From Gemmatimonadota bacterium (GTDB lineage Bacteria > Gemmatimonadota > Gemmatimonadetes > Longimicrobiales > Gaopeijiaceae), in assembly GCA_022827345.1 (NCBI GenBank), contig JAJDTB010000027.1, positions 62,001-126,000 on the forward strand: a stretch of 64,000 nucleotides of DNA. Direction: 5' to 3'. This document shows, piece by piece, positions 1 through 9,635 of the stretch. Within the stretch, counting starts at the first letter, position 1. Every line of letters begins with the position of its first letter. A model generated the notes under the pieces. The model made no database searches and had not been told where the DNA came from. It saw nothing but the letters and a program-made list of their open reading frames with translations. The translations under genes were made by a program, and so were the position numbers.

Positions 1-35
1 TCGGGCCGGTCACCACGCAGCCGAGGGAATCGACC

Positions 36-1151
36 ATGCATCACTCGATCAGCGACCTCACCCGCAACGCGGATTCCCTGTGCGCCACCTGGAGCGGCGG
101 CGCGCAGACCGATCTTCCCTACCTCTGGCTGCGCGACAATTGCGGTTGCGGCGAGTGCCGCGTCGAGCAGACGACGGAGAAGCGGTTCCACCTCTTCCGG
201 GTCCCCAAGGACCTGCGACCCCTCAAAGTCGGCATCGAACGCGCCGGATCCAAGGACGAGGCGATCTTCATCGAGTGGCCGGACGGACACCATACCCGCT
301 ATCGGTCGAGCGAGGTCCACGGCTTCTTGAGCCAGCCTCGCTTCGACCTGCACTACTGGGATGGCCGGTTCCGACCGCGGAGATTCGACTATCAGCGTTT
401 CTTGGCGAGCGACCGCGCAGCGGCGGAGCTGATCGAGGAGTTCCTGCGGACCGGGGTCTGCGTGCTGGTCGACGCCTCCACCGAACCGGACTCGTCGGAG
501 CAGCTCGCGGCCCGGCTCGGCCCGATCCGCGAGGTGCTGTTCGAGCGAATCCACAACGTCAAGGTCGATCCGAAGGGATACAACATCGCGCACACGGGTC
601 TGGCGGTCGCGCCGCACAACGACTTCACCAGCTACACATGGCCGCCGAACGTGCAGGCGCTGCATATGCTGGAGAACGAGTGCGAAGGAGGCGAATCCGT
701 CGTCGTGGACGGCTTCGGCCTGCTCAGCGAACTGCGCCGCGATCACCCCGACAAGTTCGACGTGCTGTGTGCGGTGCCGGTGCCATTCCGCATTTTCAGT
801 GAGGAATACGAGTGCTACGCCGTCAAGCCGATGGTCGGGCTTGACGGCGACGGCGAAGTCAGGCTGGTCCGCTTCAACACCGCACAGATGCAGACCATTC
901 CCCTGTCCGAGCCTCGGCTGGCCGACTTCTACGCCGCCTACCACGAGCTGTCCAGGCGCGTCAACTCCCCCGGCGCGCAGGTCACCTTCCGCTTGGAGGG
1001 CGGGCAGATTCTGCTGTGCGACGGGCACCGGGTGCTGCACGGCCGCACGGCCCTTCGCTCGGACGGTCGGCGCCACCTTCAGGACGCCTATTTCGAGCAC
1101 GACAACGTGCGCAACCACCTGAGATGGCTACGGCTCGGCGGTCGGATCTGA
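36..1151 (+). CDS. gamma-butyrobetaine hydroxylase-like Fe(II)/2-oxoglutarate dioxygenase
   Basis: 371 aa, the usual length for the gamma-butyrobetaine/trimethyllysine dioxygenase branch of the TauD superfamily. The N-terminal GBBH-like (DUF971) domain carries the motif LWLRDNCGCGECR with Cys36, Cys38 and Cys41, which bind zinc in the family. The jelly-roll domain has the iron facial triad: H194-N-D196 in APHNDF and distal His335 in VLHGR, with Arg337 placed to bind 2-oxoglutarate. Family members hydroxylate a trimethylated amine using O2 and 2-oxoglutarate in the cytoplasm. A GAGGGA ribosome site lies just upstream of the ATG. An MTHFR-like gene, a demethylase and a BCCT transporter lie close by, which supports a methylated-amine substrate. 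Gamma-butyrobetaine itself is only a guess. Confidence 0.85.
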   Translation: MHHSISDLTRNADSLCATWSGGAQTDLPYLWLRDNCGCGECRVEQTTEKRFHLFRVPKDLRPLKVGIERAGSKDEAIFIEWPDGHHTRYRSSEVHGFLSQPRFDLHYWDGRFRPRRFDYQRFLASDRAAAELIEEFLRTGVCVLVDASTEPDSSEQLAARLGPIREVLFERIHNVKVDPKGYNIAHTGLAVAPHNDFTSYTWPPNVQALHMLENECEGGESVVVDGFGLLSELRRDHPDKFDVLCAVPVPFRIFSEEYECYAVKPMVGLDGDGEVRLVRFNTAQMQTIPLSEPRLADFYAAYHELSRRVNSPGAQVTFRLEGGQILLCDGHRVLHGRTALRSDGRRHLQDAYFEHDNVRNHLRWLRLGGRI

Positions 1152-1206
1152 AGACCGTAGAGCCGCCATCGGTCGGCCAGCCTCCCCGGCGGCGGTCAGC
1201 CAGATC

Positions 1207-2118
1207 GTGTACCGAATGCCACCTTCGCTAAAGACGCGGACCCGTGCAGCGCTTCGCGACTTGGCTCTCGGCGCCTCGGTCGAGGTCTTGGCAGGTCAGG
1301 TCCCGCCGCCGAGAGCCCTCGCCAGCCACCTCCCGCGCGGATCTTCCATCTATGTGCCGTTCCCGCCCAAGGGCCGGTGGGCGGACACGGTCGTCGCCTG
1401 CGAACGGGTGCTGGCGGCTGGGATGGCGCCGGTGCCGCACCTGCCAGCGCGCTCGGTGCGGAGTTCGGGTCAACTCGACGACTGGCTCGCCGCACTGGTC
1501 GAGACCGGAGTGGTTTCCCTGATGCTGGTGGCCGGAGACCGCGACACGCCCGCAGGCCCGTACCCCGATACGCCGTCCCTGCTCGATTCCGGGCTGCTCG
1601 CCGGGCACGGTCTCCGGCGGCTGGGCGTCACCTCGTATCCGGAGGGGCACCCCCTCGTCGGCCAGGCCGATCTGGATGAAGCGCTCCGGCGCAAGACGGA
1701 ATACGCCCGGGCGACGGGTTCGGAGCTATGGATCGTGACCCAGTTCGTGTTCTCGCACTCTCCCGCGCTCGCCTGGCTGGCGCGGACGAGGGAGGCCGGA
1801 TGCACCCTGCCCGTCCGCATCGGCGTGCCGGGACCGGTCGCACTGAGCGCACTGGTCGGGTACGCTGTCCGCTCCGGCGTCGTGGCGTCCGCCCGGGCGT
1901 TGATGCGCAAGCCGGGCCTCGCACGCTTGGCGGGCAGTTGGTCACCGACCCCCGTTGCGTTGGCGCTCGCCCGGCACTTGGCCGCCTTGGAGAACACGCC
2001 CGCCGTGGACATTCATCTGTTCACCTTCGGCGGCCTCGCGGACGCCGCCGAATGGCTTTCGAGCCTCCCCGATGCCGATTTGGGAGGAACCGCCGATGGG
2101 GTCCATGAGAAACGGTGA
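1207..2118 (+). CDS. methylenetetrahydrofolate reductase-like protein
   Basis: 303 aa, about the length of bacterial MetF. It matches the MTHFR TIM-barrel family: PVPHLPARS near residue 78, then MLVAGDR, and GVTSYPEGHP near residue 140, which in MTHFR lie at the FAD and folate pocket. Overall it is divergent from MetF. Known members interconvert 5,10-methylene- and 5-methyl-tetrahydrofolate. Beside a DmdA/GcvT-like demethylase (convergent, 60 bp away), the likely task is oxidising the methyl-THF made by demethylation; this is inference. The start is uncertain: GTG at 1207, or ATG at 1216, and neither has a strong ribosome site. It follows the dioxygenase gene by 55 bp on the same strand, so the two may be cotranscribed. 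Confidence 0.75.
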   Translation: MYRMPPSLKTRTRAALRDLALGASVEVLAGQVPPPRALASHLPRGSSIYVPFPPKGRWADTVVACERVLAAGMAPVPHLPARSVRSSGQLDDWLAALVETGVVSLMLVAGDRDTPAGPYPDTPSLLDSGLLAGHGLRRLGVTSYPEGHPLVGQADLDEALRRKTEYARATGSELWIVTQFVFSHSPALAWLARTREAGCTLPVRIGVPGPVALSALVGYAVRSGVVASARALMRKPGLARLAGSWSPTPVALALARHLAALENTPAVDIHLFTFGGLADAAEWLSSLPDADLGGTADGVHEKR

Positions 2119-2178
2119 ATCGAAGCGCGACCACCATCGGAACGTCCCGTCGAGTCGCCTGGACGGAAACGCCGTCTG

Positions 2179-3483
2179 TCAGACCGTTGCGTCGAGGCCC
2201 CGGGCCAGCGCCACCTCGCGGGCGCTGGGGTTCACGGAGGGGCGGAAGGGAACCTCGCAAACTTGCGCGCGGTCCGGCCGGCCCGGCGCGCTGGCGTATT
2301 CGTCGGGCAGCCATACGGCGAGATCCGTACCCACGCCCGACTTGGCGGCGGGGACGTACCCGAGCGCGATGTTGCAGCCCAGTTCCGGGGCGTGCCACGG
2401 CGAAGTGAGATAACCGATGGGGTCGCCGCCGTCCGCGTCCGAGACGAGCCAGAAGTCCGGGGCGTAGTCGTCAATGGGCTTGCCACCCAGCGTCATCCCC
2501 ACCATGACCATCGCGAACGGGCAGCACCCGGCGTCCAGCTCGGCCCGCTGGCGCTCGAGCGCGGCCCGCCCGATGTAGTCCCCCTCCTTCGCGCGCGGCA
2601 CCTGGTAGGCCAGGTTGCACTGGAACGGACTCGTCTCGTGGTCGATGTCCTGTCCCCAGGAGAGGATTCCGGCCTGGATCCGGCGCTGGTGGCCCGGAGC
2701 GATCACCATCAACCGGTGCGCCTCTCCGGCCGCGAGCACGGCGCCCCACAGCGTTTCGGCGTGCAGGGTGGCGTCCCGCAGATAGATCTCGTACCCCTTT
2801 TCGCCCGAGAAGCCGGACTGGGAAATCACCACGGAACAGCCCGCGATCTCCGCCTCCATGATCCCATAGTACGGGATGTCCCGGATGCCTTCGCCCACCA
2901 GATCGACCATGAGATCGAGCGACTTCGGCCCCTGGATCTGCAGGGGACAGACGTCGATTTCGTCGATTTCCACCTCCATCCGGAGCCCCACGTTCACGCC
3001 CTGCAGCCAGAACAGAAGGTCGGAATCGGCAAGCGAGAACCAGAACTCGTCGGTGGCAAGCCGCAGCAACACCGGGTCGTTGAGAATGCCGCCCTTTTCG
3101 TTGCAGACAATCACGTATTTCGCGTGCATCGGCTCGATACGGGTCGCGTCGCGGGTGATCACGCAGTCGGTGAACCGTTCCGCGTCCGGCCCCCTGACCC
3201 GGATCTGGCGCTCCACCGCGACATTCCACACGGTGACGTCCCGGGTCAGGGCCTCGTGCTCCGCCGCCGCGCCGCCATCTTCGGGCCGCACGTAGCCGCG
3301 GGGGTGGTAGATGCGGTTGTACACGGTGGCCCGCCAGCAGCCCGCTTCATGCGACAGATGCCAGTAAGGGGACTTGCGGACCCTCGTGGAAATGAGCATT
3401 TCGACCGGCGTGCGCCCGCTCTGGCGCAGGTTGATCGGCACGATCCTGTCGGACTGGTCCACGCTGGTGGGTTGATGGATCAT
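2179..3483 (-). CDS. DmdA/GcvT-like tetrahydrofolate-dependent demethylase (aminomethyltransferase family)
   Basis: 434 aa from the ATG at 3483, which has GGGGAG nine bases upstream. GcvT fold: KYVIVCNEKGGILNDPVLLR and FWFSLADSDLLFWLQG in the first half, then LQIQGPKS, SGFSGEKGYEIYLRD and a C-terminal barrel. The linear pattern is closer to DMSP demethylase (DmdA) and related folate-dependent demethylases than to glycine-cleavage T protein, and no gcvH or gcvP is nearby. DmdA moves a methyl group from dimethylsulfoniopropionate to THF, giving methylmercaptopropionate and 5-methyl-THF. Its neighbours, an MTHFR-like gene and a BCCT carrier, fit this. The substrate could instead be a betaine or dimethylglycine. 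I am sure of the family and only moderately sure of DMSP. Confidence 0.8.
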   Translation of the reverse strand: MIHQPTSVDQSDRIVPINLRQSGRTPVEMLISTRVRKSPYWHLSHEAGCWRATVYNRIYHPRGYVRPEDGGAAAEHEALTRDVTVWNVAVERQIRVRGPDAERFTDCVITRDATRIEPMHAKYVIVCNEKGGILNDPVLLRLATDEFWFSLADSDLLFWLQGVNVGLRMEVEIDEIDVCPLQIQGPKSLDLMVDLVGEGIRDIPYYGIMEAEIAGCSVVISQSGFSGEKGYEIYLRDATLHAETLWGAVLAAGEAHRLMVIAPGHQRRIQAGILSWGQDIDHETSPFQCNLAYQVPRAKEGDYIGRAALERQRAELDAGCCPFAMVMVGMTLGGKPIDDYAPDFWLVSDADGGDPIGYLTSPWHAPELGCNIALGYVPAAKSGVGTDLAVWLPDEYASAPGRPDRAQVCEVPFRPSVNPSAREVALARGLDATV

Positions 3484-3920
3484 CGCCCGGTTCTCCCCTT
3501 GCGTTCCTGGTGTTGAGGCGGTCGCGGGCGCGAACGCCGGTGCAGGTTCAGCATGTCGGACCAAACACCGGGGAGCAAGCGGTTAGAGGCAGGCTGCCAA
3601 CGCTTCCGGCGGTTGACCGGACGCCGCTGGACTCCCCGCGTTCCGCCCCTTGGGACCCGAAGCGGCGGCTGGCGCATGGCCAGAGCCAGTTAGGCTGGCA
3701 ACATCCTGGATAGACTGAGTGTGCACCGATACACTCCAAGGCGGCATCCCAGTCGGGCTGGACGGCTCTATGGACGCACGGAGTGGAAGCCTCGCTCCGT
3801 TCGGGCTCACTCATTCGCTCATGGTGATCGTGGCCGCTAACTTGCTTGGCGACTACAACCAAACGGACCCGGAGAGTCATCTTCACAGCCGCAGCGTCCG
3901 CAGAATGGGAGTTCGTCGCC
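3484..3920. other. 437-bp divergent intergenic region
   Basis: Lies between the demethylase gene (leftward) and the TonB receptor gene (rightward), so it should hold both promoters. I see no conserved coding frame, RNA gene or strong palindrome, and no clear -35/-10 pair. Confidence 0.5.
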
Positions 3921-6542
3921 ATGACAACCTTTCAGAGCAACCTCAGCCTATTCTCAGCCGTCTGTGCCCGAGCCTCGCTTCTGTTGTTGCTGGCCGCAAC
4001 GCCCGTGGCCGCGCAGTCCGAGGGAACCATCAGGGGCACGGTCGAGGACGCGTTCGGCAACGCCATGCCCGGTGTCCGGGTGACGGTGACCGGCTCCGGC
4101 GTGGACGCGGAAGACCTCACCGACGCCGATGGGGCCTATGAGTTCACCGATCTCGCCGTCGGCAACTACGTCGTAACCGCCAACCTGTTCGGCTATGCCG
4201 AGCGGGAGATCCCGGTCAACGTCCGCGCGGGCGCGATTGAAAATGTCCAGATCGTTCTGCAGCCCTTCTTCCAGCTTGATCCGCTGAGCGTGGTGGCGGA
4301 GGAGCCGACGGTCTTCGCGCGCAACTTCGTCGCGGAGCCGATGATTAGGCAGCAGTCGAGCATCACCGCCGTGACCTCGGTGATCGACAACCTTCCCGGC
4401 GTGTCGGTCCAGGAGGGGGACGGGTACGCCTTCGACGACTGGTCGAGCAACGTCGTCATGCGCGGGTTCCAGTCGACGATCAACGACGTGCAGATCGGCA
4501 CCACCATCGACGGATTCCCCAACGGCACATCGGACTATTGGAGCGGCGCGAAGGCGAGCCGGTTCGTGGATCCGATGAACCTCGGTGGGGTCGAGGTGTC
4601 GCAGGGAACCGCCGACATCGCCTCGCGGTCGGTCGAGGCGCTGGGCGGAACGCTCAACTTCCTGACGGCCGACCCGAGGGAGGAGGCGAGCCAGACGGCT
4701 TCCGTCACGATCGGCGAGAACGAGGGTCAGCGGTTCGCCGCTCGCGTCGAGACCGGATCGCTGTTCGGCGGCACGACGCGTGCCTGGGTCGCCGCGATCC
4801 GGCAGGAGGCGACCGACTGGATGGAGGGCTCCGCGAGGAACGAGCGGGAGCACGTCGCCGCCAAGATCGTGTCTTCGCACGGCAACCTCGACCTCACCGG
4901 CTACCTCTCCCACGACGACATCCACGAGGATGTCTACCAGCGGCTCTACAGCGATGCGGACTTCCGCGCCGACCCGCGCTGGGACCGGCTGATCGGCCAC
5001 TGGCCGGGCGTGCCCTACCTGAACCAGTTCTACCGGCCCGGCTGGCAGACCCGGCGCAAGAACACGCTGGCCTACGTGAAGGCCGACTGGTCCGTCAGCG
5101 ACCTGATCTCCCTCAGTGCGGGCGCATACAACCATCACAACTGGGGACGGGGCGACTGGCTGCCGCCCTACATCGTCGACGTGGTGGACGACGGGGACGG
5201 ACCCGAGTCGGAACTGATGGGCCGAGCGCCCGTGCGGGGCGGCACCCAGCTCGGCGTGATCCGGTTCGTGGACAGCAACGGAGCGGCCGTCGGCCCCACG
5301 CCGGGATGCGCGTCGTCCTATATCTTCAACTACTACGGTTCGGGCGGACCGGAAGTCGATCCGGCCTGCCACCTGGGGGCGAGCGCGGTGCAGTCGTACC
5401 GCCACAGCCACTACGGGAAGAACCGCCTCGGCGTGAACATCGACGGGGAGTGGTCCGCGCTGTTCGGCGGGGGACGGGGCAGCGTGTTGCGCGCCGGCAT
5501 CTGGTACGAGAACTCGCGGCGGGACCTCGGACGCGACTGGCATCGCATTCTGGATCCGGCGATCAACTTCAAGTGGGACGAGCGGGCGTACTGGCACCAG
5601 TACGAGTGGGAGTTCCCGCAAGGCGTCTTCAAGTGGTACGCCGAGGAGACGCTCTACTTCGGTCCGTTCGAGTTGACCGGCGGCCTCAAGCAGTACCTCG
5701 TCTCCGTGTCGCGCGACGACCAGTTCGGGGTCGACCGGACTCTTGATGTCGATTCCGACTCGAAGCTGCTCTTCTCCGGCGGCGTCACCTACGAGACGCC
5801 GGTCGAAGGCCTCGATCTGTTCGTAGGCTATGCCGAGAACTTCCGGGCGATCGGCAGCAACCTGCTCGAGGTGCCGGACCGAAGTTTGGACCGCCTTGAG
5901 CCCGAGACAGCCTCGAACGTCGATGTCGGCGTCCAGTACGCAGGCGAGCGGGTCGCCCTGAGCGCCACCCTGTACTCCATCGACTTCGACAACCGGATCT
6001 TCTACCTTGGCCCGCAGACGCCCGCGGGACCCAACTATCTCATCCCCGGAGGCGGAGCCTACTTCAACGCGGGCGGCATCGAAACTAGTGGTGTCGAGTT
6101 GGCCGCCACCGTGGCATTGACGGGCCGGACTTCCCTGTACAGCGCCCTCACGCTCAACGACTCGAAGTACGTCGGGACCGACGACCCGCTCGTCGACGCC
6201 AGCCAGGGCATCGTGCCCGGCACCGACGTGACCGGCGTGCCCCCCCGGCTGTGGGTCGTCTCCCTCGACCGCGACGGACCCTTGGGCGGCGGGCTGTCGG
6301 CAAAGTACACGGCATCGCGCCGCGTCAGTCTGACAGCGGACTGGTACACCGACGCCTACTGGACGGTGGACGCATACGTCAGCTTCAGGGGCGAGGCGCT
6401 GAGCGACCTGTTCCGGTCGACCGAGTTCTCGATCGTCGCGAACAACCTGCTCGACACCCCCTACCTGTCCGCGATCACGGAGAACGCGGCATGGCTGGGC
6501 GCTGCCCGAACCATATCCATGACCGCGACCGTCTCGTTCTGA
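3921..6542 (+). CDS. TonB-dependent outer-membrane receptor with carboxypeptidase-regulatory N-domain
   Basis: 873 aa from the ATG at 3921, chosen because it gives a clean Sec signal (hydrophobic core LLLLLAATPVAAQ) and has GGGAG upstream; an in-frame ATG at 3846 would put 25 charged residues before the signal. After the signal comes a CarboxypepD_reg-like beta-sandwich (about residues 30-115, starting GTIRGTVEDAFGNAMPGV), then the plug (MRGFQS, VEVSQGTADI, GGTLNFLT) and a 22-strand-type barrel ending in TVSF with the C-terminal Phe expected for BamA-dependent insertion. Such receptors import scarce ligands using TonB energy. The ligand is unknown. The BCCT carrier gene follows 123 bp downstream, so an onium compound or a metal used in its breakdown is possible. 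Confidence 0.93.
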   Translation: MTTFQSNLSLFSAVCARASLLLLLAATPVAAQSEGTIRGTVEDAFGNAMPGVRVTVTGSGVDAEDLTDADGAYEFTDLAVGNYVVTANLFGYAEREIPVNVRAGAIENVQIVLQPFFQLDPLSVVAEEPTVFARNFVAEPMIRQQSSITAVTSVIDNLPGVSVQEGDGYAFDDWSSNVVMRGFQSTINDVQIGTTIDGFPNGTSDYWSGAKASRFVDPMNLGGVEVSQGTADIASRSVEALGGTLNFLTADPREEASQTASVTIGENEGQRFAARVETGSLFGGTTRAWVAAIRQEATDWMEGSARNEREHVAAKIVSSHGNLDLTGYLSHDDIHEDVYQRLYSDADFRADPRWDRLIGHWPGVPYLNQFYRPGWQTRRKNTLAYVKADWSVSDLISLSAGAYNHHNWGRGDWLPPYIVDVVDDGDGPESELMGRAPVRGGTQLGVIRFVDSNGAAVGPTPGCASSYIFNYYGSGGPEVDPACHLGASAVQSYRHSHYGKNRLGVNIDGEWSALFGGGRGSVLRAGIWYENSRRDLGRDWHRILDPAINFKWDERAYWHQYEWEFPQGVFKWYAEETLYFGPFELTGGLKQYLVSVSRDDQFGVDRTLDVDSDSKLLFSGGVTYETPVEGLDLFVGYAENFRAIGSNLLEVPDRSLDRLEPETASNVDVGVQYAGERVALSATLYSIDFDNRIFYLGPQTPAGPNYLIPGGGAYFNAGGIETSGVELAATVALTGRTSLYSALTLNDSKYVGTDDPLVDASQGIVPGTDVTGVPPRLWVVSLDRDGPLGGGLSAKYTASRRVSLTADWYTDAYWTVDAYVSFRGEALSDLFRSTEFSIVANNLLDTPYLSAITENAAWLGAARTISMTATVSF

Positions 6543-6665
6543 ACTAGCGCGGGGCCGCGCTGCATGGACGGTCTTCGACCGCTGGGCGGGGGGCGTGGGC
6601 AGAGCGGTGGCAGGACGGGCAAACTGCATGAGCCGGTGTTGTAGGAACCGGCCCAGCCATCGACC

Positions 6666-8258
6666 ATGAGGAGCAGGCGGCACCGGCGAACCACGGCGGA
6701 AGCCGGGCTGTGGAGAGGACTGAATCCCCGGATGGCGCTGGCCGCCACGGGCGTCGTCCTAGCTTTCGTCCTCGCCACGGTCTGGGACGTGGACGCCGCC
6801 GGCACACTGTTCGGCCGCATCCGCGATTGGATCGAGGGCACGCTCGGCTGGTTCTACTTCCTCGTCGTTGGCGCCAACGTGCTCGCCTGCCTGTTCCTCG
6901 TGTGCAGCCGGTTCGGCGGGATCCGGCTCGGCGATGACGCTTCCTCGCCCGAGTTCAAGACCTCATCCTGGCTCGCCATGCTGTTCTCGGCAGGCATCGG
7001 GATCGGACTGCTGTTCTTCTCCATCGCCGAACCACTCTTTTACTTCGACAACAGCCAGGCCGCGGGTTACCCGAACAACCCGAGCGCCGACCTGGCGGGT
7101 GCGGTGTTGCTCGACGAGCAGCGCGCCGTGCACGCCATGCGCGTCACCTATTTCCATTGGGGCATCCACGGATGGTCCGTGTACGTCGTGGTCGGGCTGT
7201 GCCTGGCCTACTTCGGGTTTCGCAGGAAGCTGCCCCTGACGCTGCGCTCCGCCCTATACCCGCTCATCGGCGACCGGATCTACGGGCCAATCGGTGACCT
7301 GGTGGACCTGCTGGCCGTGTTCGGGGGGGTCTTCGGCATCGCGACCTCCCTGGGCCTCGGAGCAAGCCAGATGGCGACCGGACTCGACGTGCTGCTCGGC
7401 GTGGATCCGGGTGTCGCCACGCAGATCGCGCTCATCGCCGCGATCTCGCTGGCGGCGACCCTGTCGGCCGTTTCCGGCGTTAGCCGAGGAATCCGCGTCC
7501 TGTCCGAATGGAACATCCGCCTGAGCCTTCTTCTTCTGGGTTGCTTCCTGTTGCTTGGCCCCTTCACATGGCTCGCCGGATTTGTCGCGACTTCGCTCGG
7601 CGAATACCTGTGGCGCCTGGTACCCATGTCATTCTGGATCGCTGACGATCCGGGGGGAGCCGCCTGGCAAAACGGCTGGACGATCTTCTATTGGGGATGG
7701 TGGATCTCCTGGGCACCCTTCGTCGGCACGTTCATCGCCCGCATCTCGCGGGGGCGCACGCTGCGCGAGTTCATCCTGGGCGTGATGTTCGTCCCGAGCG
7801 GCCTGGTGCTGCTGTGGTTCGGAATCTTCGGCGGCAACGCCATCCATCTGGAACTCAACGCCGCCGCCGGCGTCGGGACCGCCGGGATCATGGAGCTGGT
7901 GCGGGACGCGAACTACGAAGCCGCGCTCTACGCGGCCATCGACCGCATGACCGACATCGGCTGGCTCGCCTGGGCCATGTCGGCCACGGCCACCCTCCTG
8001 CTGGCGACATGGTTCGTGACGTCGTCGGACTCCGGCACCCTTGTCATCACCACCTTGCTCAGCATGGGCGACGCTCACCCCCCTCGGCGTTTCCGCATCG
8101 TCTGGGGGCTCGGCGTGGGCGTGGTAGCCGCCGTGCTCCTGTTGGCCGACGGCCTCCAAGCCTTGCAGACCGCCGCAATAACCGCAGCCCTGCCCGTGAG
8201 CGTCGTGTTGTTGTTCATGATCGCCGGACTGCTCAGATCCTTGGCGCAGGAACGGTGA
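6666..8258 (+). CDS. BCCT-family betaine/carnitine/choline (or DMSP) transporter
   Basis: 530 aa, normal for BCCT carriers, with about 12 membrane segments. The glycine-rich unwound stretch of helix 3 reads AGIGIGLLFF, close to the GMGIG motif of Na+-coupled BetP. The family signature in helix 8 and the following loop reads WGWWISWAPFVGTFIARIS, where the aromatic box binds the quaternary ammonium. The ATG at 6666 is preferred over an internal ATG at 6732 because family members start before the conserved LNP. The family imports glycine betaine, carnitine, choline or DMSP by Na+ or H+ symport. With the dioxygenase and demethylase upstream it probably feeds catabolism rather than osmoprotection alone. 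Confidence 0.93.
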   Translation: MRSRRHRRTTAEAGLWRGLNPRMALAATGVVLAFVLATVWDVDAAGTLFGRIRDWIEGTLGWFYFLVVGANVLACLFLVCSRFGGIRLGDDASSPEFKTSSWLAMLFSAGIGIGLLFFSIAEPLFYFDNSQAAGYPNNPSADLAGAVLLDEQRAVHAMRVTYFHWGIHGWSVYVVVGLCLAYFGFRRKLPLTLRSALYPLIGDRIYGPIGDLVDLLAVFGGVFGIATSLGLGASQMATGLDVLLGVDPGVATQIALIAAISLAATLSAVSGVSRGIRVLSEWNIRLSLLLLGCFLLLGPFTWLAGFVATSLGEYLWRLVPMSFWIADDPGGAAWQNGWTIFYWGWWISWAPFVGTFIARISRGRTLREFILGVMFVPSGLVLLWFGIFGGNAIHLELNAAAGVGTAGIMELVRDANYEAALYAAIDRMTDIGWLAWAMSATATLLLATWFVTSSDSGTLVITTLLSMGDAHPPRRFRIVWGLGVGVVAAVLLLADGLQALQTAAITAALPVSVVLLFMIAGLLRSLAQER

Positions 8259-8355
8259 AATCGCACCCCAATGAAGAAGCCCGACCCGACTCGAAACCGC
8301 ACCATTCCACGCGGCTTCCTCGCTGTTCGGTCGGTCGCGGAGTGCGTCGTCGCGT

Positions 8356-9126
8356 TCATCCTTCCTCCCGGCGCTCCCGTTCCCGTTGGGTTGCCTCCTC
8401 GATCCGCCGGGCTTCGGCGCGTTCCTCCTCGATGGCGCGTGACAGCCCAGTTGCCATCAGCCCGGCGGGCACAGCTACGACGCCCAACCCCAAGAAAAGC
8501 ACGACGAAAGTCCAGATCCTTCCGCCCACCGTGATCGGATACGCGTCGCCGTAGCCCACCGTCGTGAGCGTGACAACGGCCCACCAAAGACTGTCGAACA
8601 CCGAATGGAACTTGTCCGGTTGCGCCTGCGACTCGAAGTGATGTATTCCCATCGCGGCGATGTAGAGCAGGACCAATGTGGCGAACAGAAACACCGTGGC
8701 CTCATCACGTGCGTACCTCAAGGCGCTTCCGATTCGGGCGGTTGCGGTGGTGTACCGGACGGATCCGAATGCGCGGAACAGCCTAAGCAGGTGGAGCACG
8801 CGGAGCGCGCGGAGGTCCATCATCCCGGTCCAGACGAGATTCGCGTAGAACGTCGACAAAGCCACCAAGTCGATGATGCCGTAGAAGCTGAAGATGTACC
8901 TCCACCTCCTGTCAGCGGTGACGATCCGCAGACCGTACTCAATGGTGAAAAGAGCGACGATAAGGTACCTGGCCGCCGCGAGCGCTACTTGCCATGTCGG
9001 TGAGAGGTCGGGAACCGTCGACAGCGACATCGAGATGGCGGACGCAATGATCAGCAGGAGCACGAATCGATCGAACCGGCGTCCCGGAACCGTGTCCGAC
9101 CTCTGCACCATGTCATGTAGATTCAA
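8356..9126 (-). CDS. voltage-gated potassium channel (Kv type)
   Basis: 256 aa, six-helix ion-transport fold. S4 voltage sensor at residues 104-120 has basic residues every third position (R106, R109, H112, R115, R118). The pore loop has the K+ selectivity filter TTVGYGD at 188-194. The C-terminal 30 residues (from IEEERAEARR) are strongly charged and likely coiled coil, a place for tetramer contacts. The start is taken as TTG at 9126 because CGAGG lies eight bases upstream; an ATG at 9111 has no ribosome site. Converges with the BCCT gene, 97 bp apart. Bacterial Kv channels set membrane potential; a link to osmotic handling with the BCCT carrier is speculative. Confidence 0.93.
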   Translation of the reverse strand: MNLHDMVQRSDTVPGRRFDRFVLLLIIASAISMSLSTVPDLSPTWQVALAAARYLIVALFTIEYGLRIVTADRRWRYIFSFYGIIDLVALSTFYANLVWTGMMDLRALRVLHLLRLFRAFGSVRYTTATARIGSALRYARDEATVFLFATLVLLYIAAMGIHHFESQAQPDKFHSVFDSLWWAVVTLTTVGYGDAYPITVGGRIWTFVVLFLGLGVVAVPAGLMATGLSRAIEEERAEARRIEEATQRERERREEG

Positions 9127-9635
9127 TCGAGAGCCTCGTCGGCTTTTGCGGTGGGCGGTGGAGCGCGATCAGAGGCACTTGGTTGCCGTCCATCTCTGCG
9201 CTCATGAACACGCCTCATCGGTGATCTGAGAGCGCACACAAGAATGCTACAGCAGCGCTCGCGCGGCGAGCCGTGCATGGAGTCGCGGATCCAAGCCGGT
9301 GAGTCCGTCACGACTCTGGCGCGCCACTCTAATCGTTTTGTCAACGGGTTCATCACCCGTCCGAAGGGCCGAAGTCGTTCCGAGTGCTGCTGAAGTGTTC
9401 TGTAATCCCGTTAGCTCCACCGAGGAACTTGCATGGGGTCCATCGGTCGACCGGCTGGCCGGTCGCGCCGATTCGTGGATCAACTGGGAATCGCGAGGCC
9501 ACCCTGAGCACGGTTATTCTTGATGTTCAGGTCGTTCGTCGCAGATGCCGTCCCATCGCTCAAGCTACCGGTGAGGCTATTGCATGGTGTTCGAGTCGAT
9601 GCGGAATTCCACTTGAAGGAGTCGTTCTCAGCCAG
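9127..9635. other. 509-bp intergenic region
   Basis: Separates the K+ channel gene from the efflux operon and must carry promoters for both. It holds a perfect 6-bp hairpin (ACGGGT-TCATC-ACCCGT, 9344-9360) without a T run. I see no coding frame that looks real and no RNA gene. Confidence 0.5.

Noticed and set aside
2162-2176. Short hairpin GACGG-AAACG-CCGTC as a terminator between convergent genes
   Set aside because: Only five base pairs, no T run, and it ends within a few bases of the demethylase stop codon.
3954-6683. A very long open antisense frame opposite the TonB receptor gene
   Set aside because: High GC leaves few stops in this frame. The translation is Arg/Gly/Val-rich without domain sense, while the other strand gives a textbook receptor with signal peptide and C-terminal Phe.
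9344-9360. Perfect 6-bp hairpin as a terminator or tRNA T-arm
   Set aside because: No T run follows, it is far from either gene end, and flanking bases do not fold into a tRNA.
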